Assembly (NCBI GenBank): GCA_036267635.1
Contig: DATAVR010000071.1
Span: forward strand, 1-64,000
Length of the DNA stretch: 64,000 nt
Reading direction: 5' to 3'
Source of the DNA: JADGRB01 sp036267635
Lineage (GTDB): Bacteria; Myxococcota_A; Polyangia; Fen-1088
The notes beneath the pieces are model-generated. The model had not been told where the DNA came from. It saw only the letters and a list, made by a program, of their open reading frames with translations, and did not search any database. Numbering within the stretch: the stretch's first letter is position 1; each line of letters opens with the position of its first letter. This document shows, piece by piece, positions 51,275 through 61,715 of this stretch. Both the position numbers and the translations under genes were made by a program.

Positions 51275-51682
51275 TCACGCGAACGGATCGACGACGGGTA
51301 CCTTGGCGGCCGCGAAGTCGCGCCGGTTGCGGGTGGCAACCGTCAGGCCGTGGGCGAGGGCGGTGGCGGCGATGAAGCTGTCCTTGACGGGCATCGCACG
51401 CCCCGCCGTTCGCAGATCGGCGAGCAGCTCGGCCCAACGAAGTCCGAGCGACGCATCCCAGGGCAGGCATTGGATGCGCGCGATGCCCTCGTCGAACCAG
51501 CCCTCGAGCCGCCGCCTTCGCTTTCCGCGCGGCAGCAGCAGGATGCCGAACCGGATCTCGCCGAGAATCACGGGATCGACCGCGAGGTCGCGCTCGTTCG
51601 CCCTGAGCCACGCGACGACCTTCGGGTCGGGCTCCGGCTTGGTCGGCTCACACAGGACGTTGGCGTCGACGAGATAGATCAA
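51275..51682 (-). CDS. vapC: PIN-domain ribonuclease toxin (VapC-type)
   Basis: A 135-residue PIN-domain protein, probably an RNase toxin. Acidic active-site positions are visible in 'YLVDANVLCEP' (Asp 5), the Glu of 'VILGEIRFGI', and the Asp of 'MPVKDSFIAATAL'. The start is a TTG at 51682 that overlaps the antitoxin stop by four bases (TTGA), placing the PIN strand at the N-terminus as usual. The antitoxin gene lies directly upstream. Confidence 0.87.
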   Translation of the reverse strand: MIYLVDANVLCEPTKPEPDPKVVAWLRANERDLAVDPVILGEIRFGILLLPRGKRRRRLEGWFDEGIARIQCLPWDASLGLRWAELLADLRTAGRAMPVKDSFIAATALAHGLTVATRNRRDFAAAKVPVVDPFA

Positions 51683-51909
51683 AGGTCGTCGGTGGATTCG
51701 GATTCGATCGGGGTGAAGAAGTCCTTCTGCGGGCAGGCGAGCAGCCAATCGACCACCCCTTCGTTCGCGGGCGGCGACAGTCGAGTGAGCCGGTATTCCC
51801 CGCGGTCGATGCGCTCGAGCTCGAACTCCTGGCCAGGCTCGATGCCATCCTGTTCCCGTATCGCGACGGGGAGGACGATCTGGCCCTTCGTGGAGATGGC
51901 CGTCTTCAT
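51679..51909 (-). CDS. vapB: AbrB-type antitoxin (VapB)
   Basis: A 76-residue protein with a SpoVT-AbrB/MazE-type N-terminal DNA-binding domain ('MKTAISTKGQIVLPVAIREQ') and a short C-terminal tail that should bind and block VapC. The ATG at 51909 was chosen because this family starts right at the swapped-hairpin domain. A perfect inverted repeat at 51914-51930, just upstream, is the likely operator for autorepression. Confidence 0.87.
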   Translation of the reverse strand: MKTAISTKGQIVLPVAIREQDGIEPGQEFELERIDRGEYRLTRLSPPANEGVVDWLLACPQKDFFTPIESESTDDL

Positions 51910-51913
51910 GTCG

Positions 51914-51930
51914 GTAAGATAACGTCTTAC
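51914..51930 (-). promoter_or_regulatory. VapBC operator palindrome
   Basis: GTAAGA-taacg-TCTTAC, a perfect 6-base inverted repeat 5 bases upstream of the vapB start. Its minus-strand form contains TTATCT, a likely -10 element, so repressor binding would block the promoter. Confidence 0.65.
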
Positions 51931-52094
51931 CTGAAGGCGGTCAAGGTGAGAGCCAATCTCGAGCGTGGCCGACAAGGCCCGCCCGGCATCCAGCCATCGC
52001 GACCTCGAGTCCGAGGACCTCTGCCGCGCGCGCGCCGGGCCTGGCTTCGGCGCGCCGGTTGCCGCCGCCGTCCGCGGCGATCCATCATCACCAT

Positions 52095-52601
52095 GTGGCG
52101 CCAGTCAGGAACGCGGCGACGGTCAAGAACTTGGCGCGCGCGGGGGTCGGCCCGCTGGTCGCCTTCGTCGTGGCCGGCGGCGCCGCGCTGTGCGCCGGGT
52201 GCGTGCCCGATGCGCTGGTCCAGCGGGCCTCGAACGAGTTTGCCTGCCCGCAACAACGCATCGAGGTGATCGACCGGCGCGACATCGCCGCCGGCCTCTA
52301 CGACGTCGACGCTTGCGGGTCACGGGCGCGGTACATGTGCTTCCAGACCGGGCGAGGCGGGCGGACCATGGGTGGTGCCTGCGTGCACGAGCCGGATCCG
52401 CCGCGGTGGGATCCCGACCCCACGCTGGTGGCGAGCCTGCCGAGACCACCAGGAATGTCGGGCGACGGTCGGCTGGCGCGGATCTGCCCGCGAAACGAGT
52501 CGCCCGAGGACGACTGCCTGACCATGGAGGGCGGCGCCTGGCACTGGTATCACTGGGTGTACGTGCGCCAGCCCGGCGGCCTCGGCGCGCCGGGGATGTG
52601 A
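52095..52601 (+). CDS. putative lipoprotein with a conserved Cys motif
   Basis: A protein of about 168 residues. A hydrophobic segment ends in a lipobox-like 'GGAALCAGC', followed by 'FACPQQRIEVIDRRDIAAGL' and 'YDVDACGSRARYMC'. This CP...Y-x-V-x-ACG-x-x-A-x-Y-x-C pattern is one I associate with small myxobacterial lipoproteins of unknown function. The start is uncertain: GTG 52095 keeps the signal peptide short; TTG 52059 and TTG 52131 are alternatives. It converges with the endonuclease IV gene, 20 bases apart. Confidence 0.6.
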   Translation: MAPVRNAATVKNLARAGVGPLVAFVVAGGAALCAGCVPDALVQRASNEFACPQQRIEVIDRRDIAAGLYDVDACGSRARYMCFQTGRGGRTMGGACVHEPDPPRWDPDPTLVASLPRPPGMSGDGRLARICPRNESPEDDCLTMEGGAWHWYHWVYVRQPGGLGAPGM

Positions 52602-52621
52602 CCGCCGAGGCGTAACCTGTC

Positions 52622-53557
52622 TCAGGCGAACAGTCGCCCCTGGCGTGGGTCGGTCTTCTCGGGCAGGGCCTGCGACTTGGGAGGCCCTGCGGGGCGCGGC
52701 GCGCCGATGAGGCCGCGCAGGCGGACGAGGTTCCGCGGGAACGACGACGCTCCGTCGGGCCCCGACGGCGTCTCCAGCACGGCGGGCGTGGCGGCGAAGC
52801 GGGGGTCGTTCACCAGCCGCCAGAACGGCAAGAGGCCGAGGTAGCCGTCGCCGATCTCGGCGTGGCGGTCGACGTGGCTGCCGGTCGGCGTCTTCGAGTC
52901 GTTGAGGTGGAACGCGCGCAGGCGGTCGAGGCCGAGCACGCGCGCGAAGGCGTCGAAGGTCCGCTCGTAGCCCTCTTCGGTGCTGAGGTCGTAGCCGGAG
53001 GCGTGGGCGTGGCAGGTGTCGAAGCAGATCCCCACGGTGTCGCCGCCGCGCGCGCGGGCCAGCATCGCCTCCATCTCCTCGAAGCGGCAGCCGAGGCAGC
53101 TCCCCTGGCCGGCGGTGATCTCCAGCAGCAGGCGCACCCGCATCCCGCGCGTGCGGGCGTGCAGCTCGGAGAGCGACTCGGCCGCGGCGTCGATGCCCAC
53201 CTCGACGCCGGCGCCGAGGTGGGCGCCCGGGTGCAGCACCACGAAGTCGAGGCCCAGCTCCTCGGCGCGGAACATCTCGTCGCAGAGCGCGTCGCGGCTC
53301 TTGTCCAGGATCTCCGGGTCGGCGGCGGACAGATTGATGAGGTACGAGGCGTGCGACAACGTCGGCCACCCGACGGTGGCGTGCTCGCTGCGGAACAGCG
53401 AGACCTCCTCGGGCAGGAACGGTTTGGCGCGCCATTGCGCCGACGGGCGGGCGAAGATCTGCACCGCTTCGCAACCGTCGGCCTTGCCGCGGGCGATGGC
53501 GGTGTGCGGCCCGCCGGCGACCGATTCGTGGGCTCCCAGAAGCATCCTTCGGAGCAT
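52622..53557 (-). CDS. nfo: deoxyribonuclease IV (endonuclease IV)
   Basis: A 311-residue AP endonuclease that cuts DNA 5' of abasic sites in base-excision repair; a Zn-dependent TIM barrel. Motifs: 'LLGAHESVAGG' near the N-terminus, 'VVLHPGAHLGAG', 'LLEITAGQGSCLG', 'GICFDTCHAHASGYD' and 'FHLNDSKTPTGSHVDRHAEI', which hold the metal ligands. It is slightly longer than E. coli Nfo because of a C-terminal tail. The ATG at 53557 follows an AGGAGA ribosome site by about 6 bases; the ATG at 53545 is a less likely start. Confidence 0.95.
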   Translation of the reverse strand: MLRRMLLGAHESVAGGPHTAIARGKADGCEAVQIFARPSAQWRAKPFLPEEVSLFRSEHATVGWPTLSHASYLINLSAADPEILDKSRDALCDEMFRAEELGLDFVVLHPGAHLGAGVEVGIDAAAESLSELHARTRGMRVRLLLEITAGQGSCLGCRFEEMEAMLARARGGDTVGICFDTCHAHASGYDLSTEEGYERTFDAFARVLGLDRLRAFHLNDSKTPTGSHVDRHAEIGDGYLGLLPFWRLVNDPRFAATPAVLETPSGPDGASSFPRNLVRLRGLIGAPRPAGPPKSQALPEKTDPRQGRLFA

Positions 53558-53625
53558 ACGAGTTTCTCCTGACGTTTCCATTGACGAAGGGCGCCCGATT
53601 GGGTAAACGACCCGCGGATTTCCCT

Positions 53626-54117
53626 ATGAATTCCGCTCTCGTTTTCCTGCTCTCCGCCGCGCCGGTGTCGCCTGAGCCGCAGCTCATCGACATCGATCGG
53701 ACCGTGTTCGTGCAGCTGGGGATCTTCGCGGTGGTTTCGCTGGCGCTCTGGCAGCTTCTCTGGAAACCGTACCTCCGCGTGCGCGCCGAGCGGGTGACCC
53801 GCGTCGACGGCTACCGCCAGGATGCCGTGCGGATGGACGCCGAGGCGGCCGACCGGTTGGGCAAGGCCGAGCACGCGCTGACGGCGGCCCGGCGGTTGGG
53901 CGCCAGCGCGCGGGCGGCGGCCCGCTCCGAGGCGCAGGCGGCCGAGCAAGTGGTCCTGGCTGCGGCGAACGCCGACGCGCAGAAGACGGTGGCCGCGGCC
54001 CGCGTGCGGCTCGAGGCGACGCTGGCGACCGAGCGAGGGAAGCTGGAGGGCGAGACGCGCCAGGTGGCCGCGACGGCAGCCCGCCGAATCTTGGGGCGGG
54101 AGGCGTCCCTATTATGA
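53626..54117 (+). CDS. ATP synthase F0 subunit B' (second b-type subunit)
   Basis: A 163-residue b-type stalk subunit: one N-terminal membrane helix ('VFVQLGIFAVVSLALWQLLW', about 24-45) and a long Ala/Arg/Glu-rich coiled coil. A second b subunit gene follows, overlapping by four bases (ATGA), so the peripheral stalk is probably a b-b' heterodimer. First gene of the ATP synthase cluster. The coil is more Arg-rich than usual. Confidence 0.85.
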   Translation: MNSALVFLLSAAPVSPEPQLIDIDRTVFVQLGIFAVVSLALWQLLWKPYLRVRAERVTRVDGYRQDAVRMDAEAADRLGKAEHALTAARRLGASARAAARSEAQAAEQVVLAAANADAQKTVAAARVRLEATLATERGKLEGETRQVAATAARRILGREASLL

Positions 54118-54791
54118 TGATGCGCGCGGTGACGATGCGCGCTGTTCGTCGCTGGACGGTCGTCGCCGCGCTGTTGTTGTTGGGCGGGCTCGCTCTCGGC
54201 GCGGTTGCGCCGGCCCAGGCCGAGGAGACGACCGCGCCGGCCGCGGCCGAGGGCGGCGACCACCCGGGCGGCGCAGAGGCGGCACCCGAGATTCAGGGCA
54301 AGAAGCTCGGGCTGCAGGTGCTCAACTTCAGCGTGCTGGTTTTGGTCCTGTTCCTCGCCGGTGGCTCGGCGATCCGCAAAGCGTTGCTGACCCGCCACCA
54401 ACAGATGAAGGCCGATCTGGCCGCGGCGGCCAAGGCGCGTGCCGACGCCGAGGCGCGCCTCGCGCAGCAGGAGACGCGGCTCGCCGCGCTGGAGCAGGAG
54501 ATCGAAGCGATTCGCAACGGCGTCAAGGCGGAGGCCGAGGCCGAAAAGGCGCGGCTCATCGCGATCGCCGAGGAGCGCGCCAAGCGGATTCGCGAGGAGA
54601 CCAGCTTCGTGCTCGATCAGCAGATCAAGGAGGCCGAGGGGCGGCTTCGGCGCGAGGTGGCGGAAGCCGCCGTCGCTCTGGCCGAGCAGCTCGTTCGCAA
54701 GTCGTTGGGCGAGGCCGATCAGCAGCGGATGGTCGACAGCTTCGTCGCCGACGTCGCCGGCTCGCCGGCCGCGCCGCGGGGACAGGCCTGA
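54114..54791 (+). CDS. atpF: ATP synthase F0 subunit B
   Basis: A 225-residue b subunit with an N-terminal cleavable-looking signal segment (about 10-36, ending AQAEE), a Glu/Ala spacer, the membrane helix ('GLQVLNFSVLVLVLFLAGGS', about 65-85) and a coiled coil to the end ('VRKSLGEADQQRMVDSFV'). The extra N-terminal segment is a feature of delta-proteobacterial/myxobacterial b subunits as I recall. It links F0 to F1 through delta. Overlaps atpH by one base (TGATG). Confidence 0.93.
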   Translation: MMMRAVTMRAVRRWTVVAALLLLGGLALGAVAPAQAEETTAPAAAEGGDHPGGAEAAPEIQGKKLGLQVLNFSVLVLVLFLAGGSAIRKALLTRHQQMKADLAAAAKARADAEARLAQQETRLAALEQEIEAIRNGVKAEAEAEKARLIAIAEERAKRIREETSFVLDQQIKEAEGRLRREVAEAAVALAEQLVRKSLGEADQQRMVDSFVADVAGSPAAPRGQA

Positions 54792-55336
54792 TGGCGGCCA
54801 CGGGCGGCTCCGTGGCGCGTCGTTACGCGCGCGCGCTCTTCGGGATCGGCGTCGACACCGGTTCTTTCGAGGCGCTCGGCCAGGAGATCGGCGATCTGGC
54901 CGCGCTCTGGAGCGAGTCGGCCGAGCTGCGGCAGACGCTGGAGAACCCGGTGTTCCGACCGTCGGAGAAGCGCGCCGTCCTCGAGCAGATCCTGCCGCGC
55001 GTCGCGCCGACCGCCGAGGTGCGCCGGCTGGCGCTCCTGCTGCTCGAGCGCCGCCGCATCTTGCTGCTGCCGGCCATCGCCCACGCCTACCGCGACCTCG
55101 CCGACGCGCACACCGGTCGCGTCCGGGCCCGAGTGACCTCGGCCGAGCCGCTGGCGCCGGCCGCGCTCGACCGCGTGCGCCGCTCGCTCGAGCAGCGCAC
55201 CGGCAAGAAGGTGATCGTGGAAATCGCCGTCGACGCCGCTCTCATCGGAGGCGTCGTCGCTCAGGTGGGCGATCTGGTGCTCGACGGCAGCGTCCGCACT
55301 CAGCTCGCCGACCTCCGACAGAAGCTTCTCAACTAG
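54791..55336 (+). CDS. atpH: ATP synthase F1 delta subunit
   Basis: A 181-residue OSCP/delta subunit that ties the peripheral stalk to the top of the alpha3beta3 head. Start 'VARRYARALFGIGVD' and end 'GGVVAQVGDLVLDGSVRTQL' are family hallmarks. The length is normal. Between atpF and atpA in the usual order. Confidence 0.95.
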   Translation: MAATGGSVARRYARALFGIGVDTGSFEALGQEIGDLAALWSESAELRQTLENPVFRPSEKRAVLEQILPRVAPTAEVRRLALLLLERRRILLLPAIAHAYRDLADAHTGRVRARVTSAEPLAPAALDRVRRSLEQRTGKKVIVEIAVDAALIGGVVAQVGDLVLDGSVRTQLADLRQKLLN

Positions 55337-55366
55337 GCAACGAGCAACGGGAAAGAAAAGACAGCC

Positions 55367-56908
55367 ATGCAAATTCGCGCCGAGGAAATCAGCCAGATCA
55401 TCCGCAAGGAGATCGAGAGCTTCGACCAGAAGGTCTCGGTCATGGAGACCGGCACCGTGCTCGAGGCGGGCGACGGCATCGCGCGCGTCTACGGTCTCGA
55501 GGCCGCGATGGCGGGTGAGCTGCTCGACTTCGGCCACGGCGGTGTCGTCGGGCTGGTGCTGAACCTGGAAGAGGACAACGTCGGCGTCGCGCTGCTCGGC
55601 AACTACGAAGAGGTCCGCGAAGGGGACACCGTCAAGCGCACCGGCAAGATCGCGCAGGTCCCGGTGGGCGACGCGCTGACCGGCCGCGTGGTCAACGCGC
55701 TGGGGATCCCGATCGACGGCAAGGGGCCGATCACCGTCGGTCCCAACGACACCCGCAAGATCGAGGTGAAGGCGCCCGGCATCATCGCCCGCAAGTCGGT
55801 GCACGAGCCGATGCAGACCGGCATCAAGGCGATCGACTCGATGATCCCCATCGGCCGCGGCCAGCGCGAGCTCATCATCGGCGACCGCCAGACCGGCAAG
55901 ACGGCGGTGGCGGTCGACGCGATCATCAATCAGAAGGGGCAGGACGTGCACTGCTTCTACGTCGCCATTGGCCAGAAGCAGTCGACGGTGGCGGCGGTGG
56001 TCGAGAAGCTGCGCGAGACCGGCGCGCTCGCCTACACCACCATCATCGCCGCGACCGCCTCGGAGCCGGCGCCGCTGCAGTTCCTGGCGCCTTACACCGG
56101 CGTCACGATGGCCGAGTATTACCGCGACAGCGGCAAGCACGCGCTCATCATCTATGACGATCTCTCCAAGCAGGCGGTCGCCTACCGGCAGCTGTCCCTG
56201 CTGCTGCGCCGCCCGCCGGGGCGCGAGGCCTATCCGGGCGACGTTTTCTATCTCCACTCGCGCCTGCTCGAGCGCGCCGCCAAGCTCTCGGACAAGGAGG
56301 GCGCCGGCTCGCTCACCGCGCTCCCCATCATCGAAACGCAGGCCGGCGACGTGTCGGCCTACATCCCGACCAATGTCATCTCCATCACCGACGGGCAGAT
56401 CTTCCTGGAGAGCGACCTGTTCTACTCCGGTCAGCGTCCGGCGGTGAACGCCGGCATCTCGGTCAGCCGCGTCGGTGGCGCCGCGCAGATCGTGGCCATG
56501 AAGAAGGTGGCCGGTAAGCTGCGGCTGGAGCTTGCGCAATATCGCGAGCTGGCGGCCTTCGCGCAGTTCGGATCGGACCTCGACAAGGCGACGCAGCAGC
56601 AGCTGGCCCGCGGCGCGCGCATGACCGAGCTGCTCAAGCAGGGGCAGTACCAGCCGCTCCCGGTCGAGAACCAGGTGCTCATCCTGTTCGCCGTCACCAG
56701 CGGCTTCGCCGACGCGCTGCCGATCGATTCGCTCGGGCGCTACGAGCGGGAGCTGTACGCCTTCGTGACCGCGCGTCACGGCGATCTGTGGACCGAGCTC
56801 AAGACCAAGGGGAACGACAGCAAGGCCTGGGACGCGCTGCAGACCCGCATGAAGGCGACGCTGACCGAGTTCGGCAAAGAGTTCTCGCCGGAGGCTCCGG
56901 CCGCCTAG
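55367..56908 (+). CDS. atpA: ATP synthase F1 alpha subunit
   Basis: A 513-residue regulatory nucleotide-binding subunit of F1. P-loop GDRQTGKT at residues 172-179, 'AYRQLSLLLRRPPGREAYPG' and the VISITDGQIFLE strand are typical. Full normal length, with an N-terminal 'ISQIIRKEIESFD' helix that binds delta. Its ribosome site (ACGGGAAAG) is modest. It assembles with beta into the catalytic hexamer. Confidence 0.98.
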   Translation: MQIRAEEISQIIRKEIESFDQKVSVMETGTVLEAGDGIARVYGLEAAMAGELLDFGHGGVVGLVLNLEEDNVGVALLGNYEEVREGDTVKRTGKIAQVPVGDALTGRVVNALGIPIDGKGPITVGPNDTRKIEVKAPGIIARKSVHEPMQTGIKAIDSMIPIGRGQRELIIGDRQTGKTAVAVDAIINQKGQDVHCFYVAIGQKQSTVAAVVEKLRETGALAYTTIIAATASEPAPLQFLAPYTGVTMAEYYRDSGKHALIIYDDLSKQAVAYRQLSLLLRRPPGREAYPGDVFYLHSRLLERAAKLSDKEGAGSLTALPIIETQAGDVSAYIPTNVISITDGQIFLESDLFYSGQRPAVNAGISVSRVGGAAQIVAMKKVAGKLRLELAQYRELAAFAQFGSDLDKATQQQLARGARMTELLKQGQYQPLPVENQVLILFAVTSGFADALPIDSLGRYERELYAFVTARHGDLWTELKTKGNDSKAWDALQTRMKATLTEFGKEFSPEAPAA

Positions 56909-56923
56909 CGCGCGCTTTCGAAG

Positions 56924-57823
56924 ATGCCTTCCCTCAAGCACATCCGCACGCAGATCGCGTCCAAGAAATCGACGCAGAAGATCACGCGCGCCATGAAGCT
57001 GGTGGCGGCCTCGCGGCTGCGGCGCGCGCAGGACTCGATCGTCGCCGCCCGCCCCTACGCCAACGCCCTGGCCGAGGCGATCGCCGAGGTGGCGCTGCGC
57101 GCGGGGGCCGAGTCGCACCCGCTGCTCGATCGGCGCACGCCGGAGCGGATCACGCTGCTGCTGCTCACCTCCGATCGCGGCCTGGCCGGCGGCTTCAACG
57201 CCAACGTCTTCCGGGTCACCCAGCGCTTCATCAACGAGCGCAAGCAGGCGACGCCGCCGGCGCGCGAGATCGTCCTCGAGATCGTGGGCAAGAAGGGGCG
57301 CGACTACTATCGCCGCCGCCGGCAGGTCATCACGCGCGAGACGCCCGCGCCGACCGCCGAGACCGCCACCCAGATCGCGCGGGAGATGGCGCAGATCGTC
57401 TCGCACGCCTTCCGTGAGGGGCGCACCGATGCGGTTTTTCTGGTCTACAACGAGTTCAAGTCGGCGGTGCAGCAGCGGGTGGTGGTCGAGCCGCTCTTGC
57501 CGATCATCGGCGCCGATCTTCCGACCACCTCGCACACCACCCATGTGTCGACCGCCGGCGCGCTCGACTTCATCTACGAGCCGTCGAAGGGGAAGCTGCT
57601 CGATTCGTTGTTGCCGCTCTACCTCGAATCGCAGATCTACCGCGGCCTCTTGGAGTCGATCGCCTCCGAGCTGGGCGCGCGCATGACCGCCATGGACAGC
57701 GCGACCAACAACGCGAAAGAGATGATCGCCAACCTCACGCTTCAGTACAACCGCGCCCGCCAGGCCGCCATCACCAAGGAGCTGATGGAGATCGTGAGCG
57801 GCGCCGAGGCTTTGAAAGGATAG
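56924..57823 (+). CDS. atpG: ATP synthase F1 gamma subunit
   Basis: A 299-residue central rotor shaft: N- and C-terminal long helices ('TQKITRAMKLVAASRLRRAQ', 'MDSATNNAKEMI') with a Rossmann-like middle that contains 'LLTSDRGLAGGFNANV'. Length and ends are typical. It lies 15 bases after atpA and 9 bases before atpD. Confidence 0.97.
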   Translation: MPSLKHIRTQIASKKSTQKITRAMKLVAASRLRRAQDSIVAARPYANALAEAIAEVALRAGAESHPLLDRRTPERITLLLLTSDRGLAGGFNANVFRVTQRFINERKQATPPAREIVLEIVGKKGRDYYRRRRQVITRETPAPTAETATQIAREMAQIVSHAFREGRTDAVFLVYNEFKSAVQQRVVVEPLLPIIGADLPTTSHTTHVSTAGALDFIYEPSKGKLLDSLLPLYLESQIYRGLLESIASELGARMTAMDSATNNAKEMIANLTLQYNRARQAAITKELMEIVSGAEALKG

Positions 57824-57832
57824 GGACCCGTC

Positions 57833-59287
<1,455 letters not shown>

Positions 59288-59288
59288 G

Positions 59289-59726
59289 GTGAAGCTGTCG
59301 CTCACCACTCCCAAGGGGGCGCTGGTCGACACCGACGTCGAAGAGGTGACGGCGCCGGGTGAGATCGGCGAGCTGGGCGTCCTGCCGGGCCACGTGCCGC
59401 TCATGACCGCGCTGCGCCCCGGCGTACTGTCGTACAGGTCGAAGGAGCACGACGGCGTGGTGGCGGTCGGACAGGGGTTCCTGCAGGTGGCGCCGCTGCC
59501 GCGCGCCGCCGACGCCCCCGGCCGCGACCGCGTCCTGGTCCTCGTCGATCAGGCCCTGGCGGCTGCCGACATCGACCGCGAGACCGCCGCGCGCGAGCTC
59601 GGCGAGGCCGACAAGGCGCTCTCCGCCTGGAAAGGCGAGCTCGACGGCACCTACTTTGCGCTGGTTCTCAAGCGCGGCTGGGCCCAAGCCCGCCTCGACG
59701 CGGTCGCCCGCATCACGCCCCACTGA
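59289..59726 (+). CDS. atpC: ATP synthase F1 epsilon subunit
   Basis: A 145-residue epsilon subunit: beta-sandwich ('VTAPGEIGELGVLPGHVPLM') and a C-terminal helical hairpin ('RETAARELGEADKALSAW'). The GTG start is one base after the atpD stop. It ends the cluster; subunits a (atpB) and c (atpE) are not in the window, as is usual where F0 membrane genes are separate. Confidence 0.95.
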   Translation: MKLSLTTPKGALVDTDVEEVTAPGEIGELGVLPGHVPLMTALRPGVLSYRSKEHDGVVAVGQGFLQVAPLPRAADAPGRDRVLVLVDQALAAADIDRETAARELGEADKALSAWKGELDGTYFALVLKRGWAQARLDAVARITPH

Positions 59727-59735
59727 GCGCGGGCC

Positions 59736-61715
59736 TCAACCGCGCTCTGCGAGAAAGGCGTCCAGCTCGCCGGCGGCCTGCTCCATCGTGGTCGCTTCCT
59801 CGTCTTCCGGACCTCGAAGCGATCGCACGCGCTGATAGACGGTTCGTAGCCGCCCGAGGAGCTCGCATAGCTTCGCCGAGAGGCGCGCCCGTTCCAGCTC
59901 CGTCGCCTCGCGGCGTTCGAGCGTCGCCTCGAGATCGCTCCGGACATCCTCGATGGCGGACTGCTCCGCCCCGGGCGCGGCCGCCGCTCGCTCCAGGCGC
60001 GCGATCGACGCCATGAGCTCACCATCGGTCGTACCGTTCAGAGCGGCGTCCAGTCCGTCCAGTCGCTTCGCCAGACGGCGTAGCCGCTCCACCAGTGCCG
60101 GTGCTGCCAGCAGAGCGCGGGAGACGAGCTCCCGTTCCGTCGACTGAAGGCCGGTTTCCGCCGCACGCCGGTCCAGCTCGGCGGCTCGCCGCGTGAGCCG
60201 ATAGATCTCGGTCGAGAGGTCGACGAAGATCGCACGTGCCTCAGGAGCCTGAATCTGCGAAGCCGACTTCGTGGCCCCGGAAAGCAAGTAATCTGCGATG
60301 GGAACCGGGGCAAGGTCGTCCTTCAACCGGAACAGACCGGGCATCTTTCGTGCAGAGGCACGCCAACGGTACCGGTGGATCCCGAGAATGAGGGGGATCA
60401 ACGCCGCACCGGCGGCGCCCGCGGCGAAGATGCTGTGACTGAAGAAATGGACCGTCCACGCGGCATAGATCGACACAGCAGCGAGATGGAACCTGTTGGC
60501 TCTGTTCCCCGGGGGACGTGCGAGGCGCCCCGGCACGACAGGTTCACCTTCGACTGCCTCGACGTCGAATCCTTGCGCCCGAAAGAGCGATTCGAGATCG
60601 CGCGCTGCGCTCTCGCCGAGCCCGCTGAAAAGGACTGCTGGAAAATCGATCCCTTGTTTGCGCTCGGATTCCGAATAGAGCTGCTTGTTTCCCGTCAGAA
60701 AGAGGAGAGGCCGATTGGTCGGCTGAGAAAGGGGCGACAACAGCCAGAGGAGCTTCTCCGTCGTCGCGGCGTCTTCGCTGATGTCCCTCAAGACGAGACG
60801 CCATCCTCCCTTTTGAGTGCGATCAATCCGGAGGACCTCCTGACCGCAAGAGAAGCACCGGGGCACGTCGTCGGGTCGCTTTTCGCCGCAGGCAGAGCAA
60901 GCGGTCTTGGACACTGTGGCGACGGCGCTCGGCTCGGACAGGCGACTCATGATCTCGCGCCCCGAGGCGGGACGGTCTGATGGTTCTGGCGCCAAGAGAT
61001 CGGCGATCAGGCGATCGACCTCCTCGCCCGCCCCTGTGACCGACAGAAGAGGGGGGTGCTTCGACGTGAGGTGCCCCAATATCTCGCTCCGCGACCAGGG
61101 TGGGCGTCCCGTCAGCATCTCGTGAAGAATCACGCCCACGGCATAAAAGTCCGATCGCGGGTCGGCGCGTCCTCGCGAGAAAAGTTCGGGCGCCACGTAC
61201 TCTGGCGTACCCCAGGTGAGACTCGCTCCCGTCACGCTCGCCAGCGATACGACACGTGCATTGCCGAAACCACCCAACCTGACAGTCCATCCTTCAACGA
61301 AAATGTTCGCCGGCTTCACGTCCCGGTGGACGATTCCTGCCGCGTGCGCCTGATCCAGGGCGCGCGTGAGGGATGTCATGATCGTGCGGACGGCGGCCGG
61401 GTCAAACTTTCGACCTTGATCGAGCAGCTGACGGAGAGTGGGGCCTTCTACCAGTTCGAGGACCAGGAATGGACCGTCCGCCTCCTCGCCGACGTCGATG
61501 ACCCGCACGATTGTCGTGTCGTTCAGCTGACGCACCAAATTGCCTTCTCTCTGGAAACGACGTCGCAGCGCGGGGTTTCGCGAAAACTCCGGACGCAACT
61601 GCTTCAACGCCACGTCCGGTCCGCCCCGCAGGTCTCGGGCTCGCTGTACGAGCGACGTGCCACCGGCGCCCAGGTGGCCGACGATCTGGTACCTGCCGCC
61701 AACGAGCGCGTTCAC
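59736..61715 (-). CDS. Ser/Thr kinase-like protein lacking the DFG Asp (possible pseudokinase)
   Basis: A 659-residue kinase-like protein. Kinase domain at 8-275 with the loop 'LGAGGTSLVQRA', Lys 38, catalytic D132 in 'IVHRDVKPANI' and 'GTPEYVAPELF'. At the DFG site it reads 'RLGGFGNARV', with Gly 149 in place of the Mg-binding Asp, so catalysis may be weak or absent. A CxxC...CxxC zinc-ribbon-like element follows ('CSACGEK'...'CFSCGQEV', about 283-303), then two hydrophobic helices (about 430-465) and coiled-coil regions. The next kinase gene overlaps it by four bases and has the same layout with an intact DFG, so the two probably act as a pair. Confidence 0.88.
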   Translation of the reverse strand: MNALVGGRYQIVGHLGAGGTSLVQRARDLRGGPDVALKQLRPEFSRNPALRRRFQREGNLVRQLNDTTIVRVIDVGEEADGPFLVLELVEGPTLRQLLDQGRKFDPAAVRTIMTSLTRALDQAHAAGIVHRDVKPANIFVEGWTVRLGGFGNARVVSLASVTGASLTWGTPEYVAPELFSRGRADPRSDFYAVGVILHEMLTGRPPWSRSEILGHLTSKHPPLLSVTGAGEEVDRLIADLLAPEPSDRPASGREIMSRLSEPSAVATVSKTACSACGEKRPDDVPRCFSCGQEVLRIDRTQKGGWRLVLRDISEDAATTEKLLWLLSPLSQPTNRPLLFLTGNKQLYSESERKQGIDFPAVLFSGLGESAARDLESLFRAQGFDVEAVEGEPVVPGRLARPPGNRANRFHLAAVSIYAAWTVHFFSHSIFAAGAAGAALIPLILGIHRYRWRASARKMPGLFRLKDDLAPVPIADYLLSGATKSASQIQAPEARAIFVDLSTEIYRLTRRAAELDRRAAETGLQSTERELVSRALLAAPALVERLRRLAKRLDGLDAALNGTTDGELMASIARLERAAAAPGAEQSAIEDVRSDLEATLERREATELERARLSAKLCELLGRLRTVYQRVRSLRGPEDEEATTMEQAAGELDAFLAERG

